NCBI GenBank assembly: GCA_029570835.1
Contig: JAKPTX010000146.1
Coordinates: forward strand, 47,257 to 111,256
Length of the DNA: 64,000 bases
Reading direction: 5' to 3'
Source: Bacteroidota bacterium
GTDB lineage: Bacteria > Bacteroidota > Bacteroidia > Bacteroidales > WCHB1-69
The notes below the pieces were generated by a model. That model saw only the letters and a program-made list of their open reading frames with translations. It had not been told where the DNA came from and searched no databases. The position numbers were made by a program, and so were the translations under genes. Positions 7,612-16,732 of this stretch are shown here, in pieces. Positions within the stretch are counted from its first letter, which is position 1, and every line of letters begins with the position of its first letter.

Positions 7612-9071
7612 AAAAGAAATCCTATCTTAAATTGTACAGTTCTGGGTCTTGTCTTATCCTCTTTTTGCGGTGCGATAATCATTTCATTCAATCCATATTT
7701 ATACTGTAACCCAAAAATCATCCTGGAAAACCTCATTTCATAATCGAGCACAAGTCCTGCTTCGTGAGGAGAATACTGTTTTATAATAGGATTTGAATTT
7801 TTCTCTTTAAGATGAAAAAAATAGGAATAGTATCCCCCAATACCCGTACTCAACTCAAGCCAATTTTCATATGTTGTTTTTACGAGCAATACAACAGGAA
7901 CCGTAACCTCATGAGTTTGGATCATCCCCTCTTTGCGATATCTGTTCGCAAAGCTGTAGGCTACCTCACCCTTTAATGCAAAACTGTTACTTAAAGAAAC
8001 CTTCCCATACAGACCCAATTGGAGAGCAACTCCTTTTTTTCCATCCACCGTTCCATGGCGATATTTATAATGCATATTCCCTATACCGGCTACTAAACCA
8101 AAATAACTATTTTTCGAATAGTTGCGGTTTTTTGCTAGACTAGCGGAGGGTCGCAAATCAGAATCATCAGCAAATATAGGAACCAATTCGGTAAAATAAT
8201 CAACAATTGTTGAAAGTCCATCATAATCGATCAGATGAGCATCATCTTCCGGTTTATGGTAAGGAGATTTCAATCCTGTTGTAACATGAAAGGCCGGAAT
8301 CTGTTTTGCTGTGAATGAATCATGGTCTGAACCTGTCAAAAAAGAACGATCCTGTTTATTAAGATCCAATCGATAAAATTCCGGAAAAGAAACGGCATTA
8401 AAATAGTTCGAGTAATTCTGAACTGTTCCCACACCTATTATTTTGAGTTTTTGAGATTGTTTCAAATAGCCAACCATATCAAAATTGATCATGAGCACAA
8501 TTTCTTGATTCGGTTCCGATTCTCTCATCATGTCAACATAAGCTTTGGAACCATACAAGCCGATCTCTTCTGCGTCAAAAGCAACAAATACCAAAGTGCG
8601 TTTGGTCAACTCTTTTTGTTGGACTAAGTTTCGTGCCAATTCGATCAAAACTGCTGTTCCGGAAGCATTGTCGTCAGCACCATTATAAACGATCTCTTCG
8701 TTATTTTTCAACTTCACTCCCAAATGATCATAATGGGCACCAATTACAATAAACTCATTTTTTAATATAGGGTCACTCCCTTCCCAAACCCCAATTACAT
8801 TTTGATATAGAGCTCGAGCATTTTGAGAAACAATACGGAGTTTAAATGAATGCATCTTCGTTGTCAAACCGATCTCTTCAAATTGAGTTCTGATATACTC
8901 TGCAACTTTCTGTGCTTCTTTAGATCCGGTTTTTCTCCCTTTGAGGGAGTCCGCAGCCATGTAATAAACATGCTTCTCCAATCTTTCTTTTTGTGTTGTT
9001 TGTCCGTACGATAGAGTTCCTATTTGTAAAACAATCAAAAAAAGAAAAAGCGTAAAGAAATACCTTTTCAT
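7608..9071 (-). CDS. secreted M28 family metallopeptidase with C-terminal beta-barrel-like domain
   Basis: 487 residues with a signal peptide (MKRYFFTLFLFLIVLQIGTLSYG). The M28 domain spans about residues 30-300 and shows the zinc-binding motifs IGAHYDHLG, NGADDNASG and FDAEEIGLYGSKAYV, with GSDHDSF and a downstream histidine near SPYHKPEDD. The remaining 170 residues have alternating hydrophobic strands and end in a short aromatic strand (QFKIGFLF), resembling an outer-membrane beta-barrel. It probably acts as an aminopeptidase in the periplasm or at the outer membrane. It is last of a three-gene unit with the DUF59 and YitT genes. Confidence 0.9.
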   Translation of the reverse strand: MKRYFFTLFLFLIVLQIGTLSYGQTTQKERLEKHVYYMAADSLKGRKTGSKEAQKVAEYIRTQFEEIGLTTKMHSFKLRIVSQNARALYQNVIGVWEGSDPILKNEFIVIGAHYDHLGVKLKNNEEIVYNGADDNASGTAVLIELARNLVQQKELTKRTLVFVAFDAEEIGLYGSKAYVDMMRESEPNQEIVLMINFDMVGYLKQSQKLKIIGVGTVQNYSNYFNAVSFPEFYRLDLNKQDRSFLTGSDHDSFTAKQIPAFHVTTGLKSPYHKPEDDAHLIDYDGLSTIVDYFTELVPIFADDSDLRPSASLAKNRNYSKNSYFGLVAGIGNMHYKYRHGTVDGKKGVALQLGLYGKVSLSNSFALKGEVAYSFANRYRKEGMIQTHEVTVPVVLLVKTTYENWLELSTGIGGYYSYFFHLKEKNSNPIIKQYSPHEAGLVLDYEMRFSRMIFGLQYKYGLNEMIIAPQKEDKTRPRTVQFKIGFLF

Positions 9072-9087
9072 TTTACTATATTTTTGA

Positions 9088-9384
9088 TTATAAAAATCCT
9101 AATTCCAATTTAGCTGCCTCGCTCATTTTATCCATGTTCCAAGGGGGTTCAAAAGTGATTTTAACATCCACATTACCAACATCTGGAACCCTTTTTACTG
9201 CTTGTTCAATTTGATATGGAAGTAATCCCGCTTCGGGACAATTGGGTGCAGTCAAAGTCATCACAATTTCAACATCATTGTTGGATTGAACCCGAATATC
9301 ATAAATCAGACCCAATTCCCACACATTAACCGGAATTTCCGGATCAAAAACAGTAGATAATTGTATAATTATTTGCTCTCTCAT
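9088..9384 (-). CDS. DUF59/MIP18 family Fe-S assembly protein, SufT/PaaD-like
   Basis: 98 residues forming a single DUF59 domain: STVFDPEIPVNVWELGLIYDI, then the cysteine-bearing TAPNCPEAGLLP, then VDVKITFEPPWNMDKMSEAAKLELG. The family helps assemble or deliver iron-sulfur clusters (SufT, MIP18) or acts in the phenylacetate monooxygenase (PaaD). No paa genes are present, so the Fe-S role is preferred. Its ATG overlaps the stop of the YitT gene (TAATG), implying translational coupling. Confidence 0.9.
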   Translation of the reverse strand: MREQIIIQLSTVFDPEIPVNVWELGLIYDIRVQSNNDVEIVMTLTAPNCPEAGLLPYQIEQAVKRVPDVGNVDVKITFEPPWNMDKMSEAAKLELGFL

Positions 9385-10316
9385 TAGTGTAATGCTTTTT
9401 CTCTCAGTGAGTTAAATCCCTCTCCAAACACATCTGAAGCATCCAATATGGAGATAAATGCTTTAGGATCAGCTTCATGAATGTGGTATAATAAAGAAGG
9501 CAACTCTTTAGAACTCATAGTTGTAAAAATAATTTTCTTTTCCGCTTGGTTATACATTCCCTCTCCTTGAAGAAATGTTCCGCCTCTTTCTAAGTCGTTG
9601 ATAATAAACTCTTTGATTTTATCATAATGATCTGATACAACAATAACTGCTTTCCTTCTTGAAATACCTGAAATTACTTTATCAACAGTAAAGCCAACCA
9701 CGTAAATCACAAACCAGGAATACAAAGGAATACTCCAATCTTTAAAAACCGCCAACGCTGCCAATACAATTACTGAATCCACAATAATAATCATATTTCC
9801 CAACGGTATATACTTGAAATATCTTTGAAATACCATCGCAATGATATCTGTTCCACCTGACGTAGCTCTTGCTTTAAACACAATTCCCAATCCCACACCC
9901 ACAAATACGCCTCCAAAAAGAGAAAGAATAAAGTTTGCTGCCGGATCAGGAATCAGAACATTATTTTCCATTATTGCAATCAATGGATCATAGCCATAAG
10001 CAAACTCCAATAGCGTTATAAAACCGGAGAGCGAAACAATTCCCACCACTGTTTTAACTCCAAATTTTGGACCTAATATCAAAGTTCCCAACAATAAAAG
10101 AGGAATATCCAATGCGATTCCGGACAATCCGATAGGAAAATCAAAAATATGGTGCAAAATAATCGCTATCCCATAAACCCCACCAGGAGCTAATTTCAAT
10201 GGTGATATAAACACCACCAACCCTACAGCCATCAAAAAAGATCCCAAAATAATACTGAAATACTCTTTGATTAAATCTTTTGTTTTTTTACCTTTTATTA
10301 ATTTTACCCAGTTCAT
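9384..10316 (-). CDS. YitT family membrane protein (DUF161 + DUF2179)
   Basis: 310 residues with five to six hydrophobic helices between residues 15 and 210, a glycine-rich GVGLGIVFKARATSGGTDIIAMVFQ segment typical of the family, and a soluble C-terminal DUF2179 domain (about 220-300) ending in ILDASDVFGEGF. Transport function is uncharacterised for the family. The first gene of the unit, it has a canonical promoter at 10340-10369 on the minus strand. Confidence 0.9.
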   Translation of the reverse strand: MNWVKLIKGKKTKDLIKEYFSIILGSFLMAVGLVVFISPLKLAPGGVYGIAIILHHIFDFPIGLSGIALDIPLLLLGTLILGPKFGVKTVVGIVSLSGFITLLEFAYGYDPLIAIMENNVLIPDPAANFILSLFGGVFVGVGLGIVFKARATSGGTDIIAMVFQRYFKYIPLGNMIIIVDSVIVLAALAVFKDWSIPLYSWFVIYVVGFTVDKVISGISRRKAVIVVSDHYDKIKEFIINDLERGGTFLQGEGMYNQAEKKIIFTTMSSKELPSLLYHIHEADPKAFISILDASDVFGEGFNSLREKALH

Positions 10317-10339
10317 CTCTAAAAAAATAAAATAATCGG

Positions 10340-10369
10340 CAAAGATATGAAATTTGGCGGTATGTTCAA
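10340..10369 (-). promoter_or_regulatory. promoter of the YitT-DUF59-M28 unit
   Basis: On the minus strand, TTG (10367-10369) and TATCTTTG (10340-10347) are separated by exactly 19 nt, the Bacteroidota sigma-70 layout. The start codon is 24 bp downstream. Confidence 0.75.
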
Positions 10370-10447
10370 AAGTAATGGAAGGAGATCCGTACTACATAGA
10401 TTCAACAAGCAAAGCTAACAAAAAAACATTATAACAGACAAAAAATT

Positions 10448-10786
10448 ATGAATGCTCAAAAAACATCAGGTAATGGGTTGATTTTATTGATATATCAAAA
10501 ATTTGTGTATCTTTGCTCATTGAATTGGATTACAAAAACTGTGATTCTGAATGGATTACATAAAAAGTACAGTGATCAAACGCGCCCCATTTACGGCAGT
10601 TCCCGTTTGGGAATAATGAACAAAGAGGTAGTGTTTAATATGACCGGCGATTTGATGAGTAAATTTAATAGTCCTTTTGGAATTAAAGAGTATAAATTGA
10701 GTGACAATTTAGACAATGTAAGTGCAGTAATTTTAGATCGGAAATATTGTTCCGATGCAGAATATTCTGATGAAAAAATTTTATAA
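10448..10786 (+). pseudogene. remnant of an RHS/YD-repeat protein
   Basis: This 112-codon frame contains RPIYGSSRLGIM followed 40 residues later by KEYKLSDNLDNVSAVILDRKYCSD. These match, in order and spacing, two motifs of Bacteroidota RHS-repeat proteins (IYGSSRLG and YELSNHLGNVxAVISDRK), with several conserved residues changed. The signal peptide, YD-repeat shell and core domain are all missing. The first 40 codons look like non-coding sequence and contain a promoter (10487-10515). The TAA overlaps the ATG of the next gene, the same arrangement as at the second RHS locus near 59-60 kb. Either a decayed fragment or a short orphan reading frame that is still translated. Confidence 0.7.
10487..10515 (+). 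promoter_or_regulatory. promoter inside the RHS remnant
   Basis: TTG (10487-10489), 18 nt, TATCTTTG (10508-10515). It could drive the remnant and the lipoprotein gene that follows. Confidence 0.6.
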
Positions 10787-11313
10787 TGATTATTGGCATG
10801 GATTATACAGATAAGTTATTATTAATTTTGTTCTTTATCGTTTTTATTTGTTGTAATACAAAAGACAATAAAAATGAGGATAATAGTAAATGCGTCAATC
10901 TAAAAAAAGACACAATATTAATTTGCGGAGAGTTAAAAAACAAACCTATTCAAGGGTCTATGTTAATAGATTCAGGAAGTTGCATAAATTTTATTGATGT
11001 TTTAAACATGTTTCAGGATACCAGTTTTAGAGGTCCTTTTAAGATTGATTCTAACTCTATTCAATACGAAAAAAAAATATCAAACTCAATAAAGCTGATT
11101 AAATATTTTAAGTATAACTGCGATTATTTTATATATACCTATTCTTCAATAGGTTCAATTTATATAATCAGGTATGATTTTCCTTTTGAAGAATATTTCA
11201 TCAAGTATCACTCTGCATTAGATTCTACTTTTTTAGATTCGACAGTACAATATGTAAAAGCAGATTATATAAAAAGGATAGAAGCAATGTTTCCTGTGAT
11301 AAAAGTAAATTAA
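10786..11313 (+). CDS. putative lipoprotein of unknown function next to RHS remnant
   Basis: 175 residues. A hydrophobic stretch (LLLILFFIVFICC) ends in cysteines that could act as a lipobox, then a charged low-complexity linker, then a domain rich in Tyr, Ile and Asp. A second ATG at 10798 is an alternative start. The start codon overlaps the stop of the RHS remnant, so the pair would be translationally coupled; this is how RHS toxin and immunity genes are often arranged. No family was recognised; a role as orphan immunity protein is inference. Confidence 0.6.
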   Translation: MIIGMDYTDKLLLILFFIVFICCNTKDNKNEDNSKCVNLKKDTILICGELKNKPIQGSMLIDSGSCINFIDVLNMFQDTSFRGPFKIDSNSIQYEKKISNSIKLIKYFKYNCDYFIYTYSSIGSIYIIRYDFPFEEYFIKYHSALDSTFLDSTVQYVKADYIKRIEAMFPVIKVN

Positions 11314-11392
11314 TGTATTTATTTTAACGATAATCAATTTCCATTGATATAACTATTTTCATTAATTTTGCCAAAATTATTTTTAACATATC

Positions 11393-12484
11393 ATGGGTTT
11401 ATTATTATTTTACCTGTTTTTAGCTTTAACCGTTTCTTTTCTTTGTTCACTTTTTGAAGCTGCTCTTCTTTCCACTCCAATTTCATATATCAATATGCTT
11501 GAAAATGAGGGAGTTAAAAGAGCTGCCACAATAAAGAATTTTAAAGAAAATATCGACAGACCACTTGCTGCCATTTTAACACTCAACACTATTGCCCACA
11601 CAGTGGGTGCTGCCGGAGTGGGAGCTCAAGCAGTTCTCATATTTAAAAACGTTTCTTTTGGGGTTATTTCAGCTGTTCTTACAATTCTTATTCTAGTGCT
11701 TTCTGAAATTATTCCTAAAGTTTTAGGTGCTCATCTATGGAAGAACTTAATTGTTCGAATTACTCCATGGCTCCAATTTATGATTATCATCTCCTACCCT
11801 TTTGTAATCATATCTGAATATTTGTCCAAATTAGTCGGACCAAAGGATTTTGACAACAGCGTGAGCCGTGAGGAGGTATTTGCTATGGCTGATATGGCCA
11901 CAGAAAAAGGAGAGTTTGATGCATCTGAGAATATTATCATCCAAAATCTTCAAAAGTTGGATACCATTAAAGTGGAAGATATTATGACTCCACAAATTGT
12001 AGTATTGATTGCTCCGGAAGAGATGACCGTTGAAGAGTTTTATAAAAATAAAGATTATTTACACTATGCCCGTATTCCGGTGTATGTCGGTGGAAATGAG
12101 GATCATATTACCGGATATGTACTTCGTCAAAAGATTTTGGAACAAATGGCCAATGATAATTTCCATGCTAAGCTTTCTGAATTTAAAAGAGAAGTGATTG
12201 TTGCTGACGAGGAAGAATCCATCATGAGATTATGGGAACGATTATTACAAGAAAGAGAACATATTGCAATTGTTACCGATGAATATGGAAGCTTTAACGG
12301 TATCGTTACATTAGAGGATATTATTGAGTCCATATTAGGAATGGAGATTGTTGACGAAACAGACCAATTTACTGATATGCAGCAATATGCACGTCAAAAA
12401 TGGAATGAACGAAGAGAAAAATACAAACACCTTATTCCCCTTTCGGAAGATCATAACCCTTCGGAAGAGAATAAAGATTCATAA
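11393..12484 (+). CDS. CNNM/CorC family (DUF21 + CBS pair) membrane protein
   Basis: 363 residues. The N-terminal DUF21 (CNNM) domain has three to four helices (about 1-150) with FEAALLSTP and LVLSEIIPKVLG, followed by a CBS pair (about 195-320) with VEDIMTPQIVVL and IVTDEYGSFNGIVTLEDIIESILG. This architecture is shared with CorC/YrkA and eukaryotic CNNM proteins, linked to Mg2+ or other divalent cation transport; older annotations call it hemolysin. The C-terminal CorC_HlyC domain is missing. The final 53 bp overlap the convergent U32 gene. Confidence 0.92.
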   Translation: MGLLLFYLFLALTVSFLCSLFEAALLSTPISYINMLENEGVKRAATIKNFKENIDRPLAAILTLNTIAHTVGAAGVGAQAVLIFKNVSFGVISAVLTILILVLSEIIPKVLGAHLWKNLIVRITPWLQFMIIISYPFVIISEYLSKLVGPKDFDNSVSREEVFAMADMATEKGEFDASENIIIQNLQKLDTIKVEDIMTPQIVVLIAPEEMTVEEFYKNKDYLHYARIPVYVGGNEDHITGYVLRQKILEQMANDNFHAKLSEFKREVIVADEEESIMRLWERLLQEREHIAIVTDEYGSFNGIVTLEDIIESILGMEIVDETDQFTDMQQYARQKWNERREKYKHLIPLSEDHNPSEENKDS

Positions 12485-14291
12485 CACACTCTTTACAGTC
12501 AAATTCTACTCTTAGATTTATTGCACCCTGTTTCAAGTAAAAAGGTTCTTGAAATGAGGTTCTCTTTTTGTCAGGAAAATACTTCGGACAGAATCCCAAC
12601 GCATATTTAATACAATGCTTACACTGCATCACTAGCGGATTTCCTTCCGGGATCTGTTGCTCAAAAGCGGGATCAATCTTTTCTGCCCCTTCAGAAAAAT
12701 AGATCTTCCTGGCTCCACTGTTCGCTACATTGAAAAGATAGCTCAACTCTTTCGGAACCTGAACTCCGTGATTTATTTTCCGGCGTGGTCTAGGATTGGG
12801 GATTAATTCTCGCTGCGTTCTCACCTCTTCCAATCCTTCCAACATCTCTCTTTTCATTGTAGAAATCTGTGAAGAAGGAATAAAAAATGGAGTATCCCAT
12901 TCTATATCAATATCTTGAATATGAAAATAGGTATTCCCGATACGACTCAGTTGTTTGATTGTATTTTCCCTTGCCATCTCCTGATTTCGGGCTATCTCTT
13001 TTTCGATATGATACTCTTTAACAAACTGATTCCCCATCTCGTCTTTGAAAGAAAGCATCAGTCCGTTTGTGGTTTCTTTCCCCTGAATGGAGAGTGCCAA
13101 TTTTCTCTCAGCCGTTTTGCCGGACAGCTGCTTTTCTAAGTCGTGATCTTCATTTCTGTACAATACTTGTCCCTTTTCAAGAATGGGCATAGTAGCCGGA
13201 AAAACCTTATTCCCCTCTACCCTATTCACTTTGAAACCTACTAATTGTTCTTGACTATCAAAGGTAATCATGCCGTCTCCATTATTTAATGGTTTGCCTA
13301 CGTAAGTGAAATAATAATCAAAAACCTGGGTCACTTTTCCGATTAACTCTCCTGTAGATTTGGGAGTATTCAACGTTGTATGCACAGGAATTCTACCTTT
13401 TAGAAAATATTCGGTTTTATCACGGTGAAAAGTTTTGGTAGGATCAGGAGTGAAAAAGAAGGTTGTAGTTCCAAAAGAAGCGCGTTGATAATCAGGCGTT
13501 TCATTCAAAATAGCATCCAGTTTCTGACGATAATAGGATGTAATATTTTTGAGATAAGAGAGTTCTTTCAATCTCCCCTCAATTTTAAAAGAGGTAATTC
13601 CGGCATCCATCATCTCCTTCAGTGCATGAGAGCGATCCATATCTTTCAGAGAGAGCAAATGACGATCCTGAACAATAACTTTTCCGGATTGATCGACCAG
13701 AGTGTAGGGCAAACGACAAAGTTGAGAGCAGTTTCCCCGATTGGCACTTCGCCCTGTATAGGCGCGACTCAAATAACAGCGCCCGCTGTAACTTACACAC
13801 AATGCGCCATGTACAAACGCTTCCAGTTCAATCGAACTATTTTGTCTGATCTGTGCAATCTCTTCCAAAGTAAGCTCACGTGCCAAAATAGCTCTTTCAA
13901 AACCCCATTGTTCCAGCAACAAAATCCTTTGTAACGATCTGTTATCCATTTGAGTACTAGCATGAAGCGGTATAGGCGGAAGATCCAGTGACAGAATTCC
14001 GACATCCTGAATGATCAGTGCATCCACTCCGATATTGTAAAACTGATTGATCAGTTGGGCACTCTGTTCCAGCTCCCGATCATCCAAAATCGTGTTTAAA
14101 GCCACAAATACCTTTGCCCCGTAACGATGGGCATAACGTACCAACTCTTCAATCTCCGCAATGGAACTATTGGCAGCTACCCGTGCACTGAATTGAGGTG
14201 CTCCAATATAGACCGCATCCGCTCCATGGTTGATTGCTTCCTGACCATATATTCCATTTTTTGCCGGTGCTAACAGTTCAATCTTTGACAT
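12432..14291 (-). CDS. U32 family protein (peptidase U32 / RNA hydroxylation family)
   Basis: 619 residues from the ATG at 14291. The U32 domain occupies about residues 1-290: IELLAPAKNG, GADAVYIGAPQFSARV, the family signature EAFVHGALCVSYSGRCYLS, RGNCSQLCRLPY and FKIEGRLK. The C-terminal half carries a cysteine cluster (CKHCIKYALGFCP and CKECVMNLY) that may bind an Fe-S cluster. Relatives include TrhP and RlhA, which hydroxylate tRNA or 23S rRNA; peptidase activity of the family is doubtful. A promoter (TTG, 18 nt, TACTTTTG) is on the minus strand at 14311-14339. Substrate cannot be assigned. Confidence 0.9.
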   Translation of the reverse strand: MSKIELLAPAKNGIYGQEAINHGADAVYIGAPQFSARVAANSSIAEIEELVRYAHRYGAKVFVALNTILDDRELEQSAQLINQFYNIGVDALIIQDVGILSLDLPPIPLHASTQMDNRSLQRILLLEQWGFERAILARELTLEEIAQIRQNSSIELEAFVHGALCVSYSGRCYLSRAYTGRSANRGNCSQLCRLPYTLVDQSGKVIVQDRHLLSLKDMDRSHALKEMMDAGITSFKIEGRLKELSYLKNITSYYRQKLDAILNETPDYQRASFGTTTFFFTPDPTKTFHRDKTEYFLKGRIPVHTTLNTPKSTGELIGKVTQVFDYYFTYVGKPLNNGDGMITFDSQEQLVGFKVNRVEGNKVFPATMPILEKGQVLYRNEDHDLEKQLSGKTAERKLALSIQGKETTNGLMLSFKDEMGNQFVKEYHIEKEIARNQEMARENTIKQLSRIGNTYFHIQDIDIEWDTPFFIPSSQISTMKREMLEGLEEVRTQRELIPNPRPRRKINHGVQVPKELSYLFNVANSGARKIYFSEGAEKIDPAFEQQIPEGNPLVMQCKHCIKYALGFCPKYFPDKKRTSFQEPFYLKQGAINLRVEFDCKECVMNLYSLPKGYDLPKGE

Positions 14292-14310
14292 CTTTTTTGA
14301 ATTGAGGCAA

Positions 14311-14339
14311 CAAAAGTACAACAAATTAGATTAAATCAA
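14311..14339 (-). promoter_or_regulatory. promoter of the U32 gene
   Basis: Minus strand TTG (14337-14339), 18 nt, TACTTTTG (14311-14318), 20 bp before the ATG. It is back to back with the -7 box of the DUF4838 gene. Confidence 0.65.
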
Positions 14340-14348
14340 TAAAAATCG

Positions 14349-14356
14349 TACATTTG
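14349..14356 (+). promoter_or_regulatory. -7 box for the DUF4838 gene
   Basis: TACATTTG, matching TAnnTTTG, 15 bp before the ATG at 14372. No clear -33 TTG. Confidence 0.45.
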
Positions 14357-14371
14357 CTTTTTAATTATTTT

Positions 14372-16624
14372 ATGAAAAGATACGGTTTACTTTTAGTTCT
14401 GCTTTTTAATTTTTCTCTTTTTTCTCAATCTCTTTTATTTAATAGGGGGGAATCAGAGCATAGCATCGTCGTACCATCTTATCCTTCTGATATTGAGCAA
14501 CATGCCGCTCAGGAAATGCAGCGATTGCTGATTGCCATTTCAGGCGCCGAGCTCCCCATCCTCCGGGAAGGAGAACAAACCGTAGAGAAAGGAATCTACA
14601 TCGGGAATACTGAATATGCAGCTCAAACAATAAAAAATCAAGATCAAATCCGGGATGACGGATTTATCAAATATTGTGACCGTGAAAACTTAATCTTATA
14701 CGGAACTTACAAAAAAGCTGCTTTGTACGCCGTTTACGATTTTCTTGAGGAACAGTTGGGTACCCGTCTCTATACTCCTGATGCTCTGGATGTTGTCCAA
14801 CAGGGATTTTATGTTTTACCGCAACTCAACCAATTGAAAAATCCTAGTTTTAAGTACAGAGAAGTGTTGTACTACTATCCGAATCACTCCGATTTTTACC
14901 TGAATTGGCATCGACTTCACAATCGTGAAGATTTATATAAAGAGTGGGGTATGTTTGTCCACACATTTCAATATCTGATTCCCGTTGAGCAATATTTCGA
15001 AACTCATCCCGAATGGTTTTCGGAAATTCATGGCAGACGGATTAAAGATGGGCAACTTTGTTTATCCAATCCGGAACTGCTGGAACAGTTGTGTAAAAAC
15101 TTGCAAGTGATGATGGATGAAAAACCGGATGCGCTCTATTGGTCCGTTTCCAACAACGACAACATGAACAATTGCACCTGTTCTCAATGTCGGAGATTGG
15201 ACTCGCTCTATGGTGCTCCTTCCGGAACGTTGCTCTATTTTATCAATCAGGTAGCTGCCCGTTTCCCGGACAAAATCATCTCTACTTTGGCTTACCAATA
15301 CACCCGAAAACCTCCTTACAGACTCATTCAACCGGCTGATAATGTGAATATTATGTTTTGCTCTATCGAGTGTGGAAGAGAAAGAGGCATTGAACTCAAT
15401 CCACGGGAGCAATCCTTTGTGAGCGACATGACCGGATGGAAAAACCTGACGGACAACATTTTTCTCTGGGATTATGTAGTTCAATTCCGGAACATGATGA
15501 ATCCTTTCCCCAATTTGCATGTTTTACAGCCCAACCTGGAATGGTTTTCCCGCTCCGGGGTAAAAATGATGTTTGAGCAAGGAACCGGACCCAACAACAA
15601 AACCTCCTGGATGGAGCTCAGAACTTACCTCATCGCTAAACTGATGTGGGACGTCCACAGCAGTCCCGAGGAGATTATGAACGAATTTATTGAGGGATAC
15701 TATGAGCGAGCATATCCCCCCATTTATTCTTATTTCAAAAAAAACACACAAGCCGTTATTAACGGGGACCAAAGACTGGATATCTACGGTTATCCCATTG
15801 ATGGAGTTAATACTTATCTGACACCCGAACTGATAAAAGAGTATGATTCACTGTTCGTACAGGCATATCAATTAGCTCACAGACAAGATGTTAAGGATAG
15901 AATCAGGTATTTGGAACTCTCTCATGATTTTGCCAAAATAGAACTTTCCATGAGTGAAGTGTCGGAAGAACTCTCTCTTTTCCATTTTGAAAATGGCGTT
16001 AAAAAGGTCAAACCGGAGATGATCGATCTGATCAACCGATTTGTGGCAGATTGTGAAAAAATGGGAATAAAAAACCTGGAGGAAAACGGTTATTCTCCTG
16101 AACAGTGGCGGGAAAATGTGTTCCACTTTATTGAAAAGTCGAGTGTGAACAATTTGGCAGTTGGGAAAAAAATCAAGCTCAAAACAAAATTCAGTAACGC
16201 TTATAACCGGGGTGGAGCAGAAGCTTTGATTGACGGGGTTTTCGGAATACTCAATTATCACCAAAATTGGCTGGGGTTCCTGGGACAAGATTTTGAAGCA
16301 GTTGTGGATTTGGAAGAGATCACACCCATTGAGCAAATCAGTATCGATTTCTACTTTTACCCTCTTTCCTGGATTTTTGTTCCTGAAGAGGTTACATTCT
16401 ACGTTTCAAAAAACGGACGCAGATGGGAAAAAGTTTTTTCCGAAACTTATCAGAATCCGGAAGTTTTAGCAAAAGCACATATTCAAAAGTTTGTCAAAAC
16501 AGATCTCGCCAAGGAGGCAAGATATATCAAAATAAAAGCCAAAGCAATAAAGAAAAATCCGGAATGGCATCGTGGTTTTGGAGAGCCTTGCTGGATTTTT
16601 ACTGATGAAATCGTGATTCAATAA
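14372..16624 (+). CDS. secreted DUF4838 glycoside hydrolase-like protein
   Basis: 750 residues from the ATG at 14372, which gives a clean signal peptide (MKRYGLLLVLLFNFSLFSQS). Residues about 30-140 resemble the alpha-glucuronidase-type N-terminal domain that precedes many family 20/67/84/115 hydrolases (ELPILREGEQTVEKGIYIG, YDFLEEQLGTRLYTPD). The DUF4838 region (about 180-460) includes YWSVSNNDNMNNCTCSQCRR and MFEQGTGPNNKTSWMELRTY. The last 140 residues look like a discoidin-type (F5/8) carbohydrate-binding domain. Probably a periplasmic or outer-surface glycan-active enzyme; no SusC/SusD pair is nearby and the substrate is unknown. Confidence 0.88.
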   Translation: MKRYGLLLVLLFNFSLFSQSLLFNRGESEHSIVVPSYPSDIEQHAAQEMQRLLIAISGAELPILREGEQTVEKGIYIGNTEYAAQTIKNQDQIRDDGFIKYCDRENLILYGTYKKAALYAVYDFLEEQLGTRLYTPDALDVVQQGFYVLPQLNQLKNPSFKYREVLYYYPNHSDFYLNWHRLHNREDLYKEWGMFVHTFQYLIPVEQYFETHPEWFSEIHGRRIKDGQLCLSNPELLEQLCKNLQVMMDEKPDALYWSVSNNDNMNNCTCSQCRRLDSLYGAPSGTLLYFINQVAARFPDKIISTLAYQYTRKPPYRLIQPADNVNIMFCSIECGRERGIELNPREQSFVSDMTGWKNLTDNIFLWDYVVQFRNMMNPFPNLHVLQPNLEWFSRSGVKMMFEQGTGPNNKTSWMELRTYLIAKLMWDVHSSPEEIMNEFIEGYYERAYPPIYSYFKKNTQAVINGDQRLDIYGYPIDGVNTYLTPELIKEYDSLFVQAYQLAHRQDVKDRIRYLELSHDFAKIELSMSEVSEELSLFHFENGVKKVKPEMIDLINRFVADCEKMGIKNLEENGYSPEQWRENVFHFIEKSSVNNLAVGKKIKLKTKFSNAYNRGGAEALIDGVFGILNYHQNWLGFLGQDFEAVVDLEEITPIEQISIDFYFYPLSWIFVPEEVTFYVSKNGRRWEKVFSETYQNPEVLAKAHIQKFVKTDLAKEARYIKIKAKAIKKNPEWHRGFGEPCWIFTDEIVIQ

Positions 16625-16699
16625 ATTTTAAATCAACCTGTTCCAAAAAATTAAAATATGAATAGTGAGTATACTCAAATAGATCAATCATAATTTTTG

Positions 16700-16707
16700 T
16701 ATCTTTG
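16700..16707 (+). promoter_or_regulatory. -7 box for prfA
   Basis: TATCTTTG, a perfect TAnnTTTG, 25 bp before the prfA ATG. Confidence 0.55.
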
Positions 16708-16732
16708 CAACCCTAAAAAATAGGATTCACTA

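Noticed and set aside
13877..13882. CACGTG core in the U32 gene as a further parS site
   Set aside because: Flanking bases (GCTCACGTGCC) do not match TTTCACGTGAAA.
15062..15520. Long antisense frame within the DUF4838 gene
   Set aside because: Shadow of a strongly coding region with signal peptide and conserved domains on the other strand.
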